A DNA stretch of 38,678 nt from Bryobacterales bacterium (GTDB lineage Bacteria > Acidobacteriota > Terriglobia > Bryobacterales > Bryobacteraceae), in NCBI GenBank assembly GCA_003163855.1, contig PLRJ01000216.1, positions 10,033 to 48,710 of the forward strand, read 5' to 3'. Under the pieces are notes generated by a model. The model worked only from the letters and a program-made list of their open reading frames with translations. It searched no databases and was not told where the DNA came from. Made by a program: the position numbers and the translations under genes. Positions 1 to 8,381 of this stretch are shown in pieces (positions within the stretch are counted from its first letter, which is position 1; every line of letters starts with the position of its first letter).

Positions 1-66
1 CCTGCCGGTTGAAGAGGCTTCGCTTCATGGTTTCCGTTCCTGCCGGTTGAAGAGGCTTCGCTTCAT
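1..66. repeat. 38-bp tandem repeat at the window edge
   Basis: A 28-base segment beginning CCTGCCGGTTGAAG and ending GGCTTCGCTTCAT occurs at 1-28 and again, identically, at 39-66. The period is 38 bases, so positions 29-38 complete the unit. Only one full period plus the part before the edge is visible, so the array may continue to the left. The unit holds a short inverted element (GAAG-AGG-CTTC). The second copy contains the TGA stop (63-65, minus strand) of the SnoaL-like gene. With no unique spacer between the copies, this is a tandem repeat and not a demonstrable CRISPR array. Confidence 0.75.
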
Positions 67-449
67 AGATCCTCGCTCGGCGCCGTCACGGTGGCCCATC
101 GCTCGGCTATCTTATCGCCTTCAAACCGCCACAGGACGAAACCATGAAACTGCATTTTCCTGCCCGACGCCGCATCCGTCCAACGCCAGATATTCCGGCA
201 CATCACCTTATCGTTTTCGGCCAGCATGTCCTCGATGGTGAGATGAAGATCCGGCATAGATTCGTACATTCTGAGCATCATCTTTTCGTCCCCTTCCACA
301 CCGGTTGGTTTGCCTCCCGGGCCATCGTGGTCATAGAAATCGGGAGTCATGTTTTTGTGTATCACGGCGGCGTTACGCTTGTTGACGAAGTCTTCGAAAT
401 GGCCCTCTACAAACTGCTTCATCTCGGTTAATGTCAGGTGCGTCGGCAT
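63..449 (-). CDS. SnoaL/NTF2-like ester cyclase-family protein
   Basis: A 128-residue protein, the usual size of a single SnoaL-like (NTF2-fold) domain. The N-terminal helix carries FVEGHFEDFVNKRN. A FYDHDGPGG segment follows near residue 40, then MPDLHLTIEDMLAENDKV, MFRNIW-like and WRFEGDKIAERW blocks, the classic alternation of this fold. Family members are cytoplasmic and bind or isomerise small hydrophobic substrates; many have no known reaction, so the substrate here cannot be named. The ATG at 449 has only a weak purine stretch upstream. The stop codon lies inside the 38-bp repeat unit. It points away from the phytochrome cluster and appears monocistronic. Confidence 0.82.
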   Translation of the reverse strand: MPTHLTLTEMKQFVEGHFEDFVNKRNAAVIHKNMTPDFYDHDGPGGKPTGVEGDEKMMLRMYESMPDLHLTIEDMLAENDKVMCRNIWRWTDAASGRKMQFHGFVLWRFEGDKIAERWATVTAPSEDL

Positions 450-757
450 CTCGAGTTCAACATATCAGGAACGGCCTGACGGCAGAATGATTTGGCCGTT
501 AAGGGTAGAACAAAATGTTGCTTGAAAGCGCAAGTGTTTAGATCCCCTCCAGCACATCCGGCTACCCGCAGGCGTAGCCTAGCTTACATCCACTGTTGCA
601 ATCTGCCGCTGGGTCCGATTCTCGGTCCCACTGTTTAAGTAGGCCCTCTCGGAAGAGAGGTACGTTTCCCCCCAAATTTGGACAGAGATAGAGAAGCATC
701 CAGGACTCGAGCTACTAGATTGACGGAGGAGCCGCCTACCCGGGCGCACAACCGCCG
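450..757. other. Intergenic region upstream of the phytochrome gene
   Basis: This 308-base stretch lies between the divergently transcribed SnoaL-like gene and the phytochrome gene, so promoters for both should be here. No convincing ORF, tRNA or -35/-10 pair was found. The one distinct element is a short perfect stem-loop at 645-660. A GGAGGA at about 725-730 is too far (about 28 bases) from the ATG at 758 to be an ideal ribosome site. Confidence 0.6.
645..660 (+). other. Perfect 6-bp stem with GGAA tetraloop
   Basis: CCTCTC (645-650), loop GGAA (651-654), GAGAGG (655-660). GGAA is a GNRA-type tetraloop, which makes this a stable small RNA hairpin if transcribed. It sits about 100 bases before the phytochrome start, so it may lie in a 5' leader. 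There is no U-tract, so it is not a typical intrinsic terminator. Its function is unknown. Confidence 0.4.
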
Positions 758-3400
758 ATGGTTACCGTTGAAAATCTCGATCAGGCTGCCGACGTCGATA
801 AGTGCGCGCGGGAACCGATCCACATCATTGGACACATCCAATCTCATGGAATGCTATTTGCACTCTCGGAGCCGGATCTCGTTGTGCGTCAAGTCAGCGT
901 AAACGTATCTGCCTTGCTTGGGAGTCCGCCGGAGACGCTCCTTGATCGGACGTTTGAAGATGTCCTGGGAGCGCAGCAGTTCGCGCTATTTCGATCGCTG
1001 ATGCTCAGTAAGGTAGCGCTTGAGGAAAACCCTCTTCCCGTTCAACTAGCCGGCGGTGCGCTTGCCGTGCTGTGCGCTGCTCACCGGCGGGACGGCGTTC
1101 TGATTGTCGAACTCGAGCTTCAGGACGGAGCATTCTCCTTTGAGCCGCTCAGCCTGAATGCCCATGTCAGGCTTCCGCTCTCCCGTCTGGAGCTGTCTTC
1201 CGACATAGCAGAGCTTTCGGCAGCGGCGGCTGGCGATATCCGACGTCTCAGCGGCTTTGATCGCGTCATGGTGTACCGTTTTGATGAGGAATGGAACGGC
1301 GAAGTGATCGCCGAGTCGGCAGTCCCATCGCCAGTCTCTTACCTCGGCTTGCGCTTCCCGGCTAGCGATATTCCAGCCCAGGCGCGGCGTCTCTTTCTAA
1401 AGAACCGCGTGCGGGCCATTGCGGACGTGAATGCGAGCCCCGTACCGATTGTTCCTGAAATAGGGCCGATAACGGGGCGGCCGCTGGATTTGACGTTTTC
1501 GTTCTTGCGCAGTCCGGCGTCCATTCACCTTGAATACCTTCGCAATATGGGAGTGCAGTCGTCATTAACCGTCTCGATTCTCGCCCGTCAGCAACTGTGG
1601 GGACTGATCGCGTGTCATAGCGCTTCGCCGCACCATGTCGACTACTCCACCCGCTCGCTGTGTGAACTTATTGGGCAGGTCCTCGGCACACAGGTGGCTC
1701 TGCGAATGGATAATTCCGCTTTGCAGCGGCAGTTGGCGTACCGCGGTTTGCTGGACGACTATTTGGCGCAGATCGACGCGCCTGACTCAGTTGTGTTCGC
1801 GGATTGTTTCCAGAAACACCGGTTGCTCGAGTTATTTAGCGCAGATGGATTGGTTTTGTCGCTTGGCGGCGCTATATCGGCTCACGGCCACAGCCTGGAA
1901 CCCAACGCTCTTCTTCCGTTGCTTGACGGGCTGAGGGCGCTTTCGTCAAACGGTGTCGCGAGTTCAAACATGCTGAGTGCTTTGGACTGCGGCGTGAATT
2001 TTGACGCCAGCGAGATAAGCGGGGCCCTTTTTATGGATCTCGGTGGGGAAATCGACGATTACCTGGTGCTGCTGAGACGTGAACTTGTGACGACAGTTAC
2101 CTGGGCGGGCAATCCCGATAAAAGTGTCAACACGGACACCGAGGGGAGACTGCACCCGCGGGGTTCGTTTCACGCCTGGCAAGAACACGTGCATGGCCGC
2201 AGCCGACCTTGGAGTGAACTGGAACTCGAGGGCGCGCGCGCGCTGCGTGCGCACCTGCTGCAACGCCGGGCTTCGTTCGAATCGGCATGGAGCGAGCAGC
2301 GTTTCCGCTTCCTGGCCGATAGCATGCCGCAACTGATATGGACTGCAAAACCGGACGGTAAAGTCGACTATTACAACCTCCGCTGGCTCAACTACACGGG
2401 CACATCTGTTGAGCATTCGTCCAATTGGGGCTGGGAGACGGCAGTGCATCCGGACGATCTCGCCCACTGCCTTGCGCGCTGGAGAAAAACCATCGCTACC
2501 GAACGTGGTTATGAACTCGAGTGCCGGCTGAAACGCGCATCCGACAGCACTTACCGCTGGCACGTGGTGCGCGTTTTTCCGCTGCGAAATCCCAAAGGCG
2601 AAGTTGCCAATTGGGTGGGCACGGCCACCGACATCGAGGAGCAAAAACAGGCGCGGAAAGAACTGGAACGACGAGTTGCGGAGCGCACGGCGGAGCTTAT
2701 CCAGGCTAACGAGGAACTCGATAATTTCGCCTACGTTGCCTCGCATGATTTGAAGGCGCCGCTGCGCGCTATCCACAACTCCGCGATCTGGATTGAGGAA
2801 GACCTGGAGGAACACTTAACCGGCGAAACACGCGAACATCTCAGCGTGCTCCGCGGCCGCGTCAAGCGTATGGAAAAGTTGCTGGACGATTTGCTGGAAT
2901 ACGCACGCATCGGAAGGCCCAAGGATAACCGCTATGGCGAGCTAATAAAAGGCGATGTCTTAATCCACGATATGCTGGCGCTGCTTTCGGTTGAAGGCTT
3001 CACGGTGGAAGTTAGCCCCTATTTTGCCAATATCGAGGTGCACCGGTTGCCCCTACAGCAGATTCTGATGAATCTGATCAGTAACGGCATTAAACATCAC
3101 CATAAGAAAACGGGCACAATTACCGTGACCGTGGAGGATGACGGCGACTTTTACGCATTTGCCGTGAAGGACGACGGTCCAGGTATAGACGCACAGTTTC
3201 ACGATCAGATTTTCGAGATGTTCCGGACGCTGCGGCCCAGGGATCAGGTGGAGGGCAGTGGAATGGGCCTTGCCATGGTCCGCAAACACGTCGAGAAGTT
3301 TGGAGGAAAGGTGCGCCTTGAATCTGCTGAGGGACAGGGAAGCACCTTTCGTTTTACCTGGCCAAAACGGCCACAACAGAAGAAGAGCACGAATGAATGA
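758..3400 (+). CDS. bphP: Bacteriophytochrome sensor histidine kinase with extra PAS domain
   Basis: An 880-residue red/far-red photoreceptor kinase, presumably cytoplasmic. The order is PAS (about 15-125), GAF (about 145-315), PHY (about 325-505), a second PAS (about 512-630), HisKA (about 652-720) and HATPase (about 765-868). Cys16 in the CAREPIHIIG motif matches the biliverdin-attachment cysteine of bacterial phytochromes. Chromophore-pocket residues are intact: PASDIP with Asp204, Tyr173, His257 before EYLRNMGV, and His287 in IACH. The PHY tongue keeps PRGSF (468-472) but has WAG in place of the common WGG. The phosphorylated residue is His663 in ASHDLKAPLR; the N box (MNLISNGIKH) and G boxes (DDGPGI, GSGMGLAM) are complete. 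Its end overlaps the next gene by 8 bases. The extra PAS between PHY and kinase could take a second signal. No heme oxygenase gene is visible, so biliverdin must come from elsewhere. Confidence 0.96.
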   Translation: MVTVENLDQAADVDKCAREPIHIIGHIQSHGMLFALSEPDLVVRQVSVNVSALLGSPPETLLDRTFEDVLGAQQFALFRSLMLSKVALEENPLPVQLAGGALAVLCAAHRRDGVLIVELELQDGAFSFEPLSLNAHVRLPLSRLELSSDIAELSAAAAGDIRRLSGFDRVMVYRFDEEWNGEVIAESAVPSPVSYLGLRFPASDIPAQARRLFLKNRVRAIADVNASPVPIVPEIGPITGRPLDLTFSFLRSPASIHLEYLRNMGVQSSLTVSILARQQLWGLIACHSASPHHVDYSTRSLCELIGQVLGTQVALRMDNSALQRQLAYRGLLDDYLAQIDAPDSVVFADCFQKHRLLELFSADGLVLSLGGAISAHGHSLEPNALLPLLDGLRALSSNGVASSNMLSALDCGVNFDASEISGALFMDLGGEIDDYLVLLRRELVTTVTWAGNPDKSVNTDTEGRLHPRGSFHAWQEHVHGRSRPWSELELEGARALRAHLLQRRASFESAWSEQRFRFLADSMPQLIWTAKPDGKVDYYNLRWLNYTGTSVEHSSNWGWETAVHPDDLAHCLARWRKTIATERGYELECRLKRASDSTYRWHVVRVFPLRNPKGEVANWVGTATDIEEQKQARKELERRVAERTAELIQANEELDNFAYVASHDLKAPLRAIHNSAIWIEEDLEEHLTGETREHLSVLRGRVKRMEKLLDDLLEYARIGRPKDNRYGELIKGDVLIHDMLALLSVEGFTVEVSPYFANIEVHRLPLQQILMNLISNGIKHHHKKTGTITVTVEDDGDFYAFAVKDDGPGIDAQFHDQIFEMFRTLRPRDQVEGSGMGLAMVRKHVEKFGGKVRLESAEGQGSTFRFTWPKRPQQKKSTNE

Positions 3401-3836
3401 CCCCGTAACGTCTGGCGAAAGACCACTAAACATTTTTCTGATCGACGACGATGATATGGATGCGAAGGCGGTGGAACGCGCTTTTCGAAGGGGCAAGATC
3501 GGCAGCAGCGTTGTGCGGGCGGTGGATGGAATAGATGCGCTAGAGATGCTAAAAGGCGCGAACGGCAGATCGAGACCGCCGTCGCCGCGAATCCTTCTGG
3601 TTGACCTGAATATGCCTCGAATGAATGGCATCGAACTCATTCGCGCGCTGCGAAAAGACGAGGAATTACGACAATCGCTGGTCTTCATTCTCACCACATC
3701 CAAGCGTGACGAAGACAAGATGGCCGCCTACGATTTAAATGTCGCGGGTTACATCACCAAAGCGACGGCGGCAGAGGAATTCCGCAACCTGGTCGCACTG
3801 ATGGACTCCTATGGCCGCATTGTGGAGCTGCCCTGA
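3393..3836 (+). CDS. Rcp1-like single-domain response regulator
   Basis: A 147-residue protein that is a receiver domain only, with no DNA-binding output. The acidic pocket is IDDDD (17-21), the phosphoacceptor is Asp71 in LLVDLNMPRMNG, the switch Thr is in FILTTSK, and the conserved Lys is in YITKA. This is the size and sequence type of the Rcp1 regulators that pair with phytochromes. A longer in-frame reading from 3258 exists, but the ATG at 3393 is preferred: it follows AGAAGAG, overlaps the phytochrome stop by 8 bases, and places the receiver at the N terminus. It is most likely the direct phosphate acceptor of the phytochrome kinase and a shuttle to further partners. It also overlaps the next gene by one base (TGATG). 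Confidence 0.93.
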   Translation: MNDPVTSGERPLNIFLIDDDDMDAKAVERAFRRGKIGSSVVRAVDGIDALEMLKGANGRSRPPSPRILLVDLNMPRMNGIELIRALRKDEELRQSLVFILTTSKRDEDKMAAYDLNVAGYITKATAAEEFRNLVALMDSYGRIVELP

Positions 3837-4930
3837 TGCCCGAAACAAATAGCTATGCGCCGAATAAGCTGCTGAATCTTCTGCTTGCGGACGATGACGA
3901 TAGCGATCGCAAGCATTTTAAACGCGCCCTGAAACAAGGCGGCCTTGCATGCAACTGCAGTGAGGTAAGCAGCGCCGAGGAGGCGTTAGAGGCCTGTCAA
4001 GGACGCATCTTTGACTGCGCCATCATCGACTACAATCTGCCCAGACAAGACGGACTAGCCGGCATCACCGCCCTGCATGAGCGTTTTCCGGACATGGCTA
4101 TCGTTATGCTCACCGGTTCGGGAGATGAAAAGGTCGCAGTCCAAGCTATGAAGCGTGGCGCCTTGGACTACATGTCTAAGAAGAACATCGACCCCCAATC
4201 CATCGGACACAGCATAGAAAATGCTGTGGCGAAGGCAAGGCTGCTGAAGAGGGTGGCACGGCAAAGTAATGAGTTGGAGGTTTTCAGCCGCGTGTTGGTG
4301 CATGACCTTATATCCCCCATCCACTCAGCGCTCGGATTTGCCGGTTTGATCGAGGAAAACATTCAGCAGGGAAGGCCGGAAGACGTCGGCTTATATCTCA
4401 GCAAAGTGATCAAGGGTTTGACGCGCATGGCCGCACTGATTGATACCTTGCAACGCTACGCGAGTTCGGAAGAAGAGGTTAAGTTCGGGCCGGTCGAAAT
4501 GCGCGACGTGATGATCGACACACTGGCTAACCTGGAAGATCTGATCAGAAAACGCGGTGCGCGGGTGACTTACGGTGAATTGCCCAGAGTCTCGGGGACG
4601 CCTCAACTCGGTCAGCTTTTGCAGAATTTGATTGGAAATGGCATCAAATATTGCGAAGCGGAAATTCCACTTGTTGACGTCAGCGCCGTGCCACTGGCTG
4701 GAGATATTTGGCAATTTTCAGTGAAGGACAACGGCATCGGCATTCCCGAAAAGAATTATCTGGAGGTTTTCGAGCCTTTTCATCGTCTGCGTTCCGAGGC
4801 TAAATACGAGGGTACGGGCCTGGGACTTGCGACATGCAAGAAAATTGTAGAGCGTCATGGGGGCACTATTTCCTGCCAATCGAAGGAAGGCGAAGGCACA
4901 ACCTTTTTATTTACGCTCCACGCGGGCTGA
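3836..4930 (+). CDS. Receiver-first sensor histidine kinase (reverse hybrid)
   Basis: A 364-residue cytoplasmic protein with a receiver at the N terminus (about 12-130, acidic DDDD at 19-22, phosphoacceptor Asp65 in CAIIDYNLPRQDG) and a kinase at the C terminus. The kinase has a HisKA-like H box with His156 in LVHDLISPIHS, an N box (LLQNLIGNGIKY, about 261-272), a G1 box (DNGIGI, 298-303) and a G2 box (GTGLGL, 326-331). There are no membrane segments and no other sensor domain, so its input is probably phosphorylation of its own receiver. The start overlaps the upstream stop by one base, so the three genes are very likely translated together. It is probably a second tier in the light-driven relay. 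The final output partner is not in the window. Confidence 0.93.
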   Translation: MPETNSYAPNKLLNLLLADDDDSDRKHFKRALKQGGLACNCSEVSSAEEALEACQGRIFDCAIIDYNLPRQDGLAGITALHERFPDMAIVMLTGSGDEKVAVQAMKRGALDYMSKKNIDPQSIGHSIENAVAKARLLKRVARQSNELEVFSRVLVHDLISPIHSALGFAGLIEENIQQGRPEDVGLYLSKVIKGLTRMAALIDTLQRYASSEEEVKFGPVEMRDVMIDTLANLEDLIRKRGARVTYGELPRVSGTPQLGQLLQNLIGNGIKYCEAEIPLVDVSAVPLAGDIWQFSVKDNGIGIPEKNYLEVFEPFHRLRSEAKYEGTGLGLATCKKIVERHGGTISCQSKEGEGTTFLFTLHAG

Positions 4931-5025
4931 GTCAGCCGCCCTCAGCCTGAATACCGACAGCTCTGTAGCTCGAAATCCATCCTGCGGCATAAGCACTTGC
5001 CGTCCGTTAAGCTAACAGTAGCGCA

Positions 5026-7836
5026 ATGAACGATGTCCTTGACCTGAAAAAAACGGTCAATCTCCCCAAAACAGCCTTCCCTATGAAGGCGAATCTGCCG
5101 ACGGCCGAGCCTAAAATTCTCGAGACGTGGGAAGCAACCGGTCTGTATCAACGCATTCGGGAGGTTCGTGCCGGGCTTCCGGAATATGTCCTGCATGATG
5201 GGCCGCCGTATGCCAACGGCAATATTCATCTGGGTACGGCGTTCAATAAGATTCTGAAAGACTTCATCGTGAAGTCGAAGAGCATGGCTGGTTTTGATTC
5301 GCCTTATGTGCCGGGCTGGGATTGTCATGGCCTGCCGATCGAGTTCAAGGTGGACCAGAACCTGGGCAAGCGCAAGGCGACGATGTCGGTGGCGGAGATC
5401 CGGGGTGAGTGTCGCGCTTATGCCTCGAAGTACGTCGATATTCACCGCACGGAGTTTAAACGGCTGGGTATTTTAGGGCGCTGGGAAGATCCGTACCTGA
5501 CGATGAGCCCTGAATATGAGGCTGTCATCGCCAAGGCTTTCGTTGATTTTCTGCATAGCGGCTACGTTTATAAAGGCCTGAAGCCGGTGCATTGGTGCAT
5601 TAAGGATCGGACTGCGCTGGCGGAAGCGGAGGTGGAGTATAAGGACCACTACAGCCCTTCCATTTACGTGCGCTTCCAACTCGCGTCCGACGCGGCGAGC
5701 ATCGATGCGGCACTGGCCGGACGTCGCGATGTCTATACGGTGATATGGACCACTACGCCGTGGACGATGCCGGCGAACCTTGGCATCAGCTTCAATCCGA
5801 AGTTTGAGTATGTCGCGGTAGAGACTGAGCAGGGCGCGGCGATTGTGGCGGAAGGTTTGCTGCCGCAGGTGGCGGAAGCACTGGGCTGGGATAAGACCGT
5901 GATCGCGCGCTTTCCTGGCGTGAAACTTGACCGGGCGGTGTTCCGGCATCCGTTTCTGCATCGCGATTCGCTGGGGATGATTGGCGATCATGTCACCCTC
6001 GAACAGGGCACGGGGGCGGTGCATACGGCTCCTGGTCATGGTCAGGACGATTTTGTGATCGGCCAGCGCTATGGCCTGCCGGTTTATTGTCCGGTGGACG
6101 CGGCGGGGCGCATTTTCCGCGCGGAAGGCGCCAGCGGCACTCTGCCCGAGCAACTGATAGGTAAGACGATTTGGGAGATCAATCCGCTTGTCATCGAAAT
6201 TCTAAAGGAGCATGGCGCACTGGCGGGGCAGGCGCGGCTGGATCATAGTTATCCGCATTGCTGGCGCTGCCACAATCCCGTGATCTTCCGCGCGACGGAG
6301 CAATGGTTCATAGGACTGGACCGAGAGGAGCTGCGTCCGAAGACGCTAGAAGCGATCAAAAAAGTGACGTGGTATCCGGCATGGGGCGAAGACCGCATGA
6401 CCAACATGATTGCCATGCGTCCGGACTGGTGCATCTCGCGGCAGCGCGTGTGGGGCGTGCCGATCATCGTTTTCTATTGCGAGGCTTGCGCAGAACCGTT
6501 CACCGATGAACGCGTCCAGAATGCAGTGGTGGCGCTGTTCCGCGAATACACCGCCGATGTCTGGTATTCGAAGACGACCGAAGAGTTGATGGGCGACGGA
6601 TGCGCATGCACGCGTTGCGGTGGGACGAAGTTTCGCAAAGAAACAGACATTCTGGACGTGTGGTTTGACTCAGGTGCCAGCAGCCTGGCAGTGCTGACCG
6701 AGAAGAACGGTCTGCCTTGGCCGGCGGATATGTATCTGGAGGGCGGCGACCAGTATCGCGGCTGGTTTCATAGTTCGCTGTTGATTGGCGTAGGTCTGCG
6801 CGGTGCTGCGCCTTATCGTGAATGCGCGACGCACGGCTGGACGCTGGATGCCGAGGGCCGGGCGATGCATAAATCGCTGGGCAACTCGATTGAGCCTGAG
6901 ACGATTGTCAGCAAGTATGGCGCGGATCTGCTGCGGCTATGGGTGGCGTCGGTGGATTTTGGCGAAGATGTGCGTTTGTCCGACACGATTCTGACGCGCT
7001 TGTCGGAGGCGTATCGCAAGCTGCGCAACACGTTCCGCTATATGCTGGGCAACCTGCATGATTTTGATGCGAGGCGGGATGAGGTTCGCGGCGCGGAACT
7101 GGAAGGCATTGACGCGTGGATCCTGGTGCGTGCGGAAGAGCTGGTGGCGCGCTGCCTGGCTGCGTATAAGGAGTACGCGTTCCACAAGGTTTACCGGGCC
7201 ATCTATGATTTTGCGGTGAGTGACCTGAGTTCGGTGTATTTCGATGTTTCGAAAGACCGGTTGTATACCAGCGGACCTTCGTCGCCCGTACGCAGGAGCA
7301 ACCAGACGGCCCTGCATCGATTGCATCTGGCGCTGACCAGGCTGCTGGCGCCGATACTTTCTTTCACCTGCGAAGAGGTTTGGAAATATTCGAGCCTGGG
7401 GCCGGATGCGCACGAGAGCGTGCATATGGATCTGTTTCCGGCGGCGGAAGAGCTGACGGATGGCATCACAGCCACACAGCGCGCTGCGGCGGCCGATTAT
7501 GACAGGCTGGTTCCCGTGCGCGATCAGGTTCTGAAGGCGCTGGATAGTGCGCGCGATGAAAAGGTGATTGGTTCTTCGCTGGAGGCTGCCGTCATGATGG
7601 AAGCCAGCGGCGAAATTTACGAACTGCTGAAGAAATTCAGCGCCGAACTGCCGGGCCTGTTTATTGTTTCGGCAGTGACGTTGAAGCAGGGAACGGGCGA
7701 TTTAACGGTGACGATTGAACGCGCCAGCGGCGACAAGTGTGAACGGTGCTGGAAGTACACGCGGGATGTGGGGAGCGACGACCGGTTTCCGACCGTTTGT
7801 GCCGCTTGTGCGAAAACGCTGCGGGAGTATTTTTAA
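5026..7836 (+). CDS. ileS: Isoleucyl-tRNA synthetase
   Basis: A 936-residue class Ia aminoacyl-tRNA synthetase that charges tRNA(Ile) with isoleucine in the cytoplasm; the length is typical for bacterial IleRS. The HIGH region is PPYANGNIHLGTA (60-72). The editing domain is present in the middle, and WFIGLDREELR, WCISRQRVWG and DVWFDSG are family signatures. The KMSKS loop reads AMHKSLGN, with Met614-His-Lys-Ser. The C-terminal zinc module has Cys905/Cys908 and Cys925/Cys928. The ATG at 5026 is chosen because NLPKTAFPMKANL directly after it matches the normal IleRS N terminus, although no strong ribosome site precedes it. It is followed at 14 bases by lspA, a common bacterial pairing. Confidence 0.98.
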   Translation: MNDVLDLKKTVNLPKTAFPMKANLPTAEPKILETWEATGLYQRIREVRAGLPEYVLHDGPPYANGNIHLGTAFNKILKDFIVKSKSMAGFDSPYVPGWDCHGLPIEFKVDQNLGKRKATMSVAEIRGECRAYASKYVDIHRTEFKRLGILGRWEDPYLTMSPEYEAVIAKAFVDFLHSGYVYKGLKPVHWCIKDRTALAEAEVEYKDHYSPSIYVRFQLASDAASIDAALAGRRDVYTVIWTTTPWTMPANLGISFNPKFEYVAVETEQGAAIVAEGLLPQVAEALGWDKTVIARFPGVKLDRAVFRHPFLHRDSLGMIGDHVTLEQGTGAVHTAPGHGQDDFVIGQRYGLPVYCPVDAAGRIFRAEGASGTLPEQLIGKTIWEINPLVIEILKEHGALAGQARLDHSYPHCWRCHNPVIFRATEQWFIGLDREELRPKTLEAIKKVTWYPAWGEDRMTNMIAMRPDWCISRQRVWGVPIIVFYCEACAEPFTDERVQNAVVALFREYTADVWYSKTTEELMGDGCACTRCGGTKFRKETDILDVWFDSGASSLAVLTEKNGLPWPADMYLEGGDQYRGWFHSSLLIGVGLRGAAPYRECATHGWTLDAEGRAMHKSLGNSIEPETIVSKYGADLLRLWVASVDFGEDVRLSDTILTRLSEAYRKLRNTFRYMLGNLHDFDARRDEVRGAELEGIDAWILVRAEELVARCLAAYKEYAFHKVYRAIYDFAVSDLSSVYFDVSKDRLYTSGPSSPVRRSNQTALHRLHLALTRLLAPILSFTCEEVWKYSSLGPDAHESVHMDLFPAAEELTDGITATQRAAAADYDRLVPVRDQVLKALDSARDEKVIGSSLEAAVMMEASGEIYELLKKFSAELPGLFIVSAVTLKQGTGDLTVTIERASGDKCERCWKYTRDVGSDDRFPTVCAACAKTLREYF

Positions 7837-7850
7837 GGCGCTTCAAGACG

Positions 7851-8381
7851 GTGTCAGGCAATCCTACTAGTTTCGTTAAGCGGTTGGGACCTTTAGCGGT
7901 CGCGCTGGCGATTGTGGCGGCTGACCGGATCACCAAAGTCGCCGCGCAGAATTCTATTAATACGTACCTGGGGATTCCCGTGATTCCGGGCTTTCTGCGG
8001 TTGGTTCATGCGGAGAATCCGGGCGCGGCATTTGGTGTTCTGGCCGAGGGCAACCCGATTTTGCGCAGCGTCGTCCTAATAGGGGTATCGGCGGTGGTGC
8101 TGATTTTCGTCGGGCAGGCACTGTGGAACAGCAAGGGCGCGTTTACTTCGCCTTGGATGCGAGCGGGTTTGTCGCTTATACTGGGCGGCGCGGCTGGGAA
8201 TTTGTATGATCGCGTGGTGCGCGGCACGGTGACCGACTTTATCGAGGTTTATCACGGGAGCTGGTCGTTCCCGGCGTTCAATGTCGCGGATTCAGCCATT
8301 ACGGTGGGCGCGATCCTGCTGCTGTTTGACTTGATGTTTATGAAGCGCGATGCGGCCGGAATAGCAAAACATGTACCCTAA
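7851..8381 (+). CDS. lspA: Lipoprotein signal peptidase (signal peptidase II)
   Basis: A 176-residue inner-membrane aspartyl protease that removes the signal peptide from diacylglyceryl-modified prolipoproteins. Four hydrophobic segments are visible. The N-terminal DRITK (25-29) and HAENPGAAFG (53-62) are family motifs. The catalytic aspartates are Asp120 in GNLYDR and Asp147 in FNVADS. The GTG at 7851 is preferred because it gives the normal LspA length and lies just after the ileS stop, with AAGG at 7835-7838 as a possible weak ribosome site. An ATG reading from 7746 would add 35 residues unlike LspA and overlap ileS by 91 bases. The 3' end overlaps lgt by 11 bases. Confidence 0.95.
   Translation: MSGNPTSFVKRLGPLAVALAIVAADRITKVAAQNSINTYLGIPVIPGFLRLVHAENPGAAFGVLAEGNPILRSVVLIGVSAVVLIFVGQALWNSKGAFTSPWMRAGLSLILGGAAGNLYDRVVRGTVTDFIEVYHGSWSFPAFNVADSAITVGAILLLFDLMFMKRDAAGIAKHVP

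Noticed and set aside
1-66. CRISPR array
   Set aside because: The two copies are directly adjacent units of 38 bases with no distinct spacer, and no cas gene is in the window.
608-634. tRNA T-arm-like sequence (GGTCCGATTCTCGG)
   Set aside because: The 5-bp T stem does not pair properly, and no anticodon or acceptor stem could be built around it.
1964-2815. Long minus-strand ORF (283 codons) in the phytochrome gene
   Set aside because: It is antisense to strong phytochrome and kinase motifs and its product has no recognisable domain.
3258-3392. Extended N terminus of the Rcp1-like regulator
   Set aside because: These codons lie in the phytochrome C-terminal coding region and do not resemble a receiver; the ATG at 3393 is better placed.
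7746-7850. Extended N terminus of LspA
   Set aside because: The residues are an out-of-frame reading of the IleRS zinc module.
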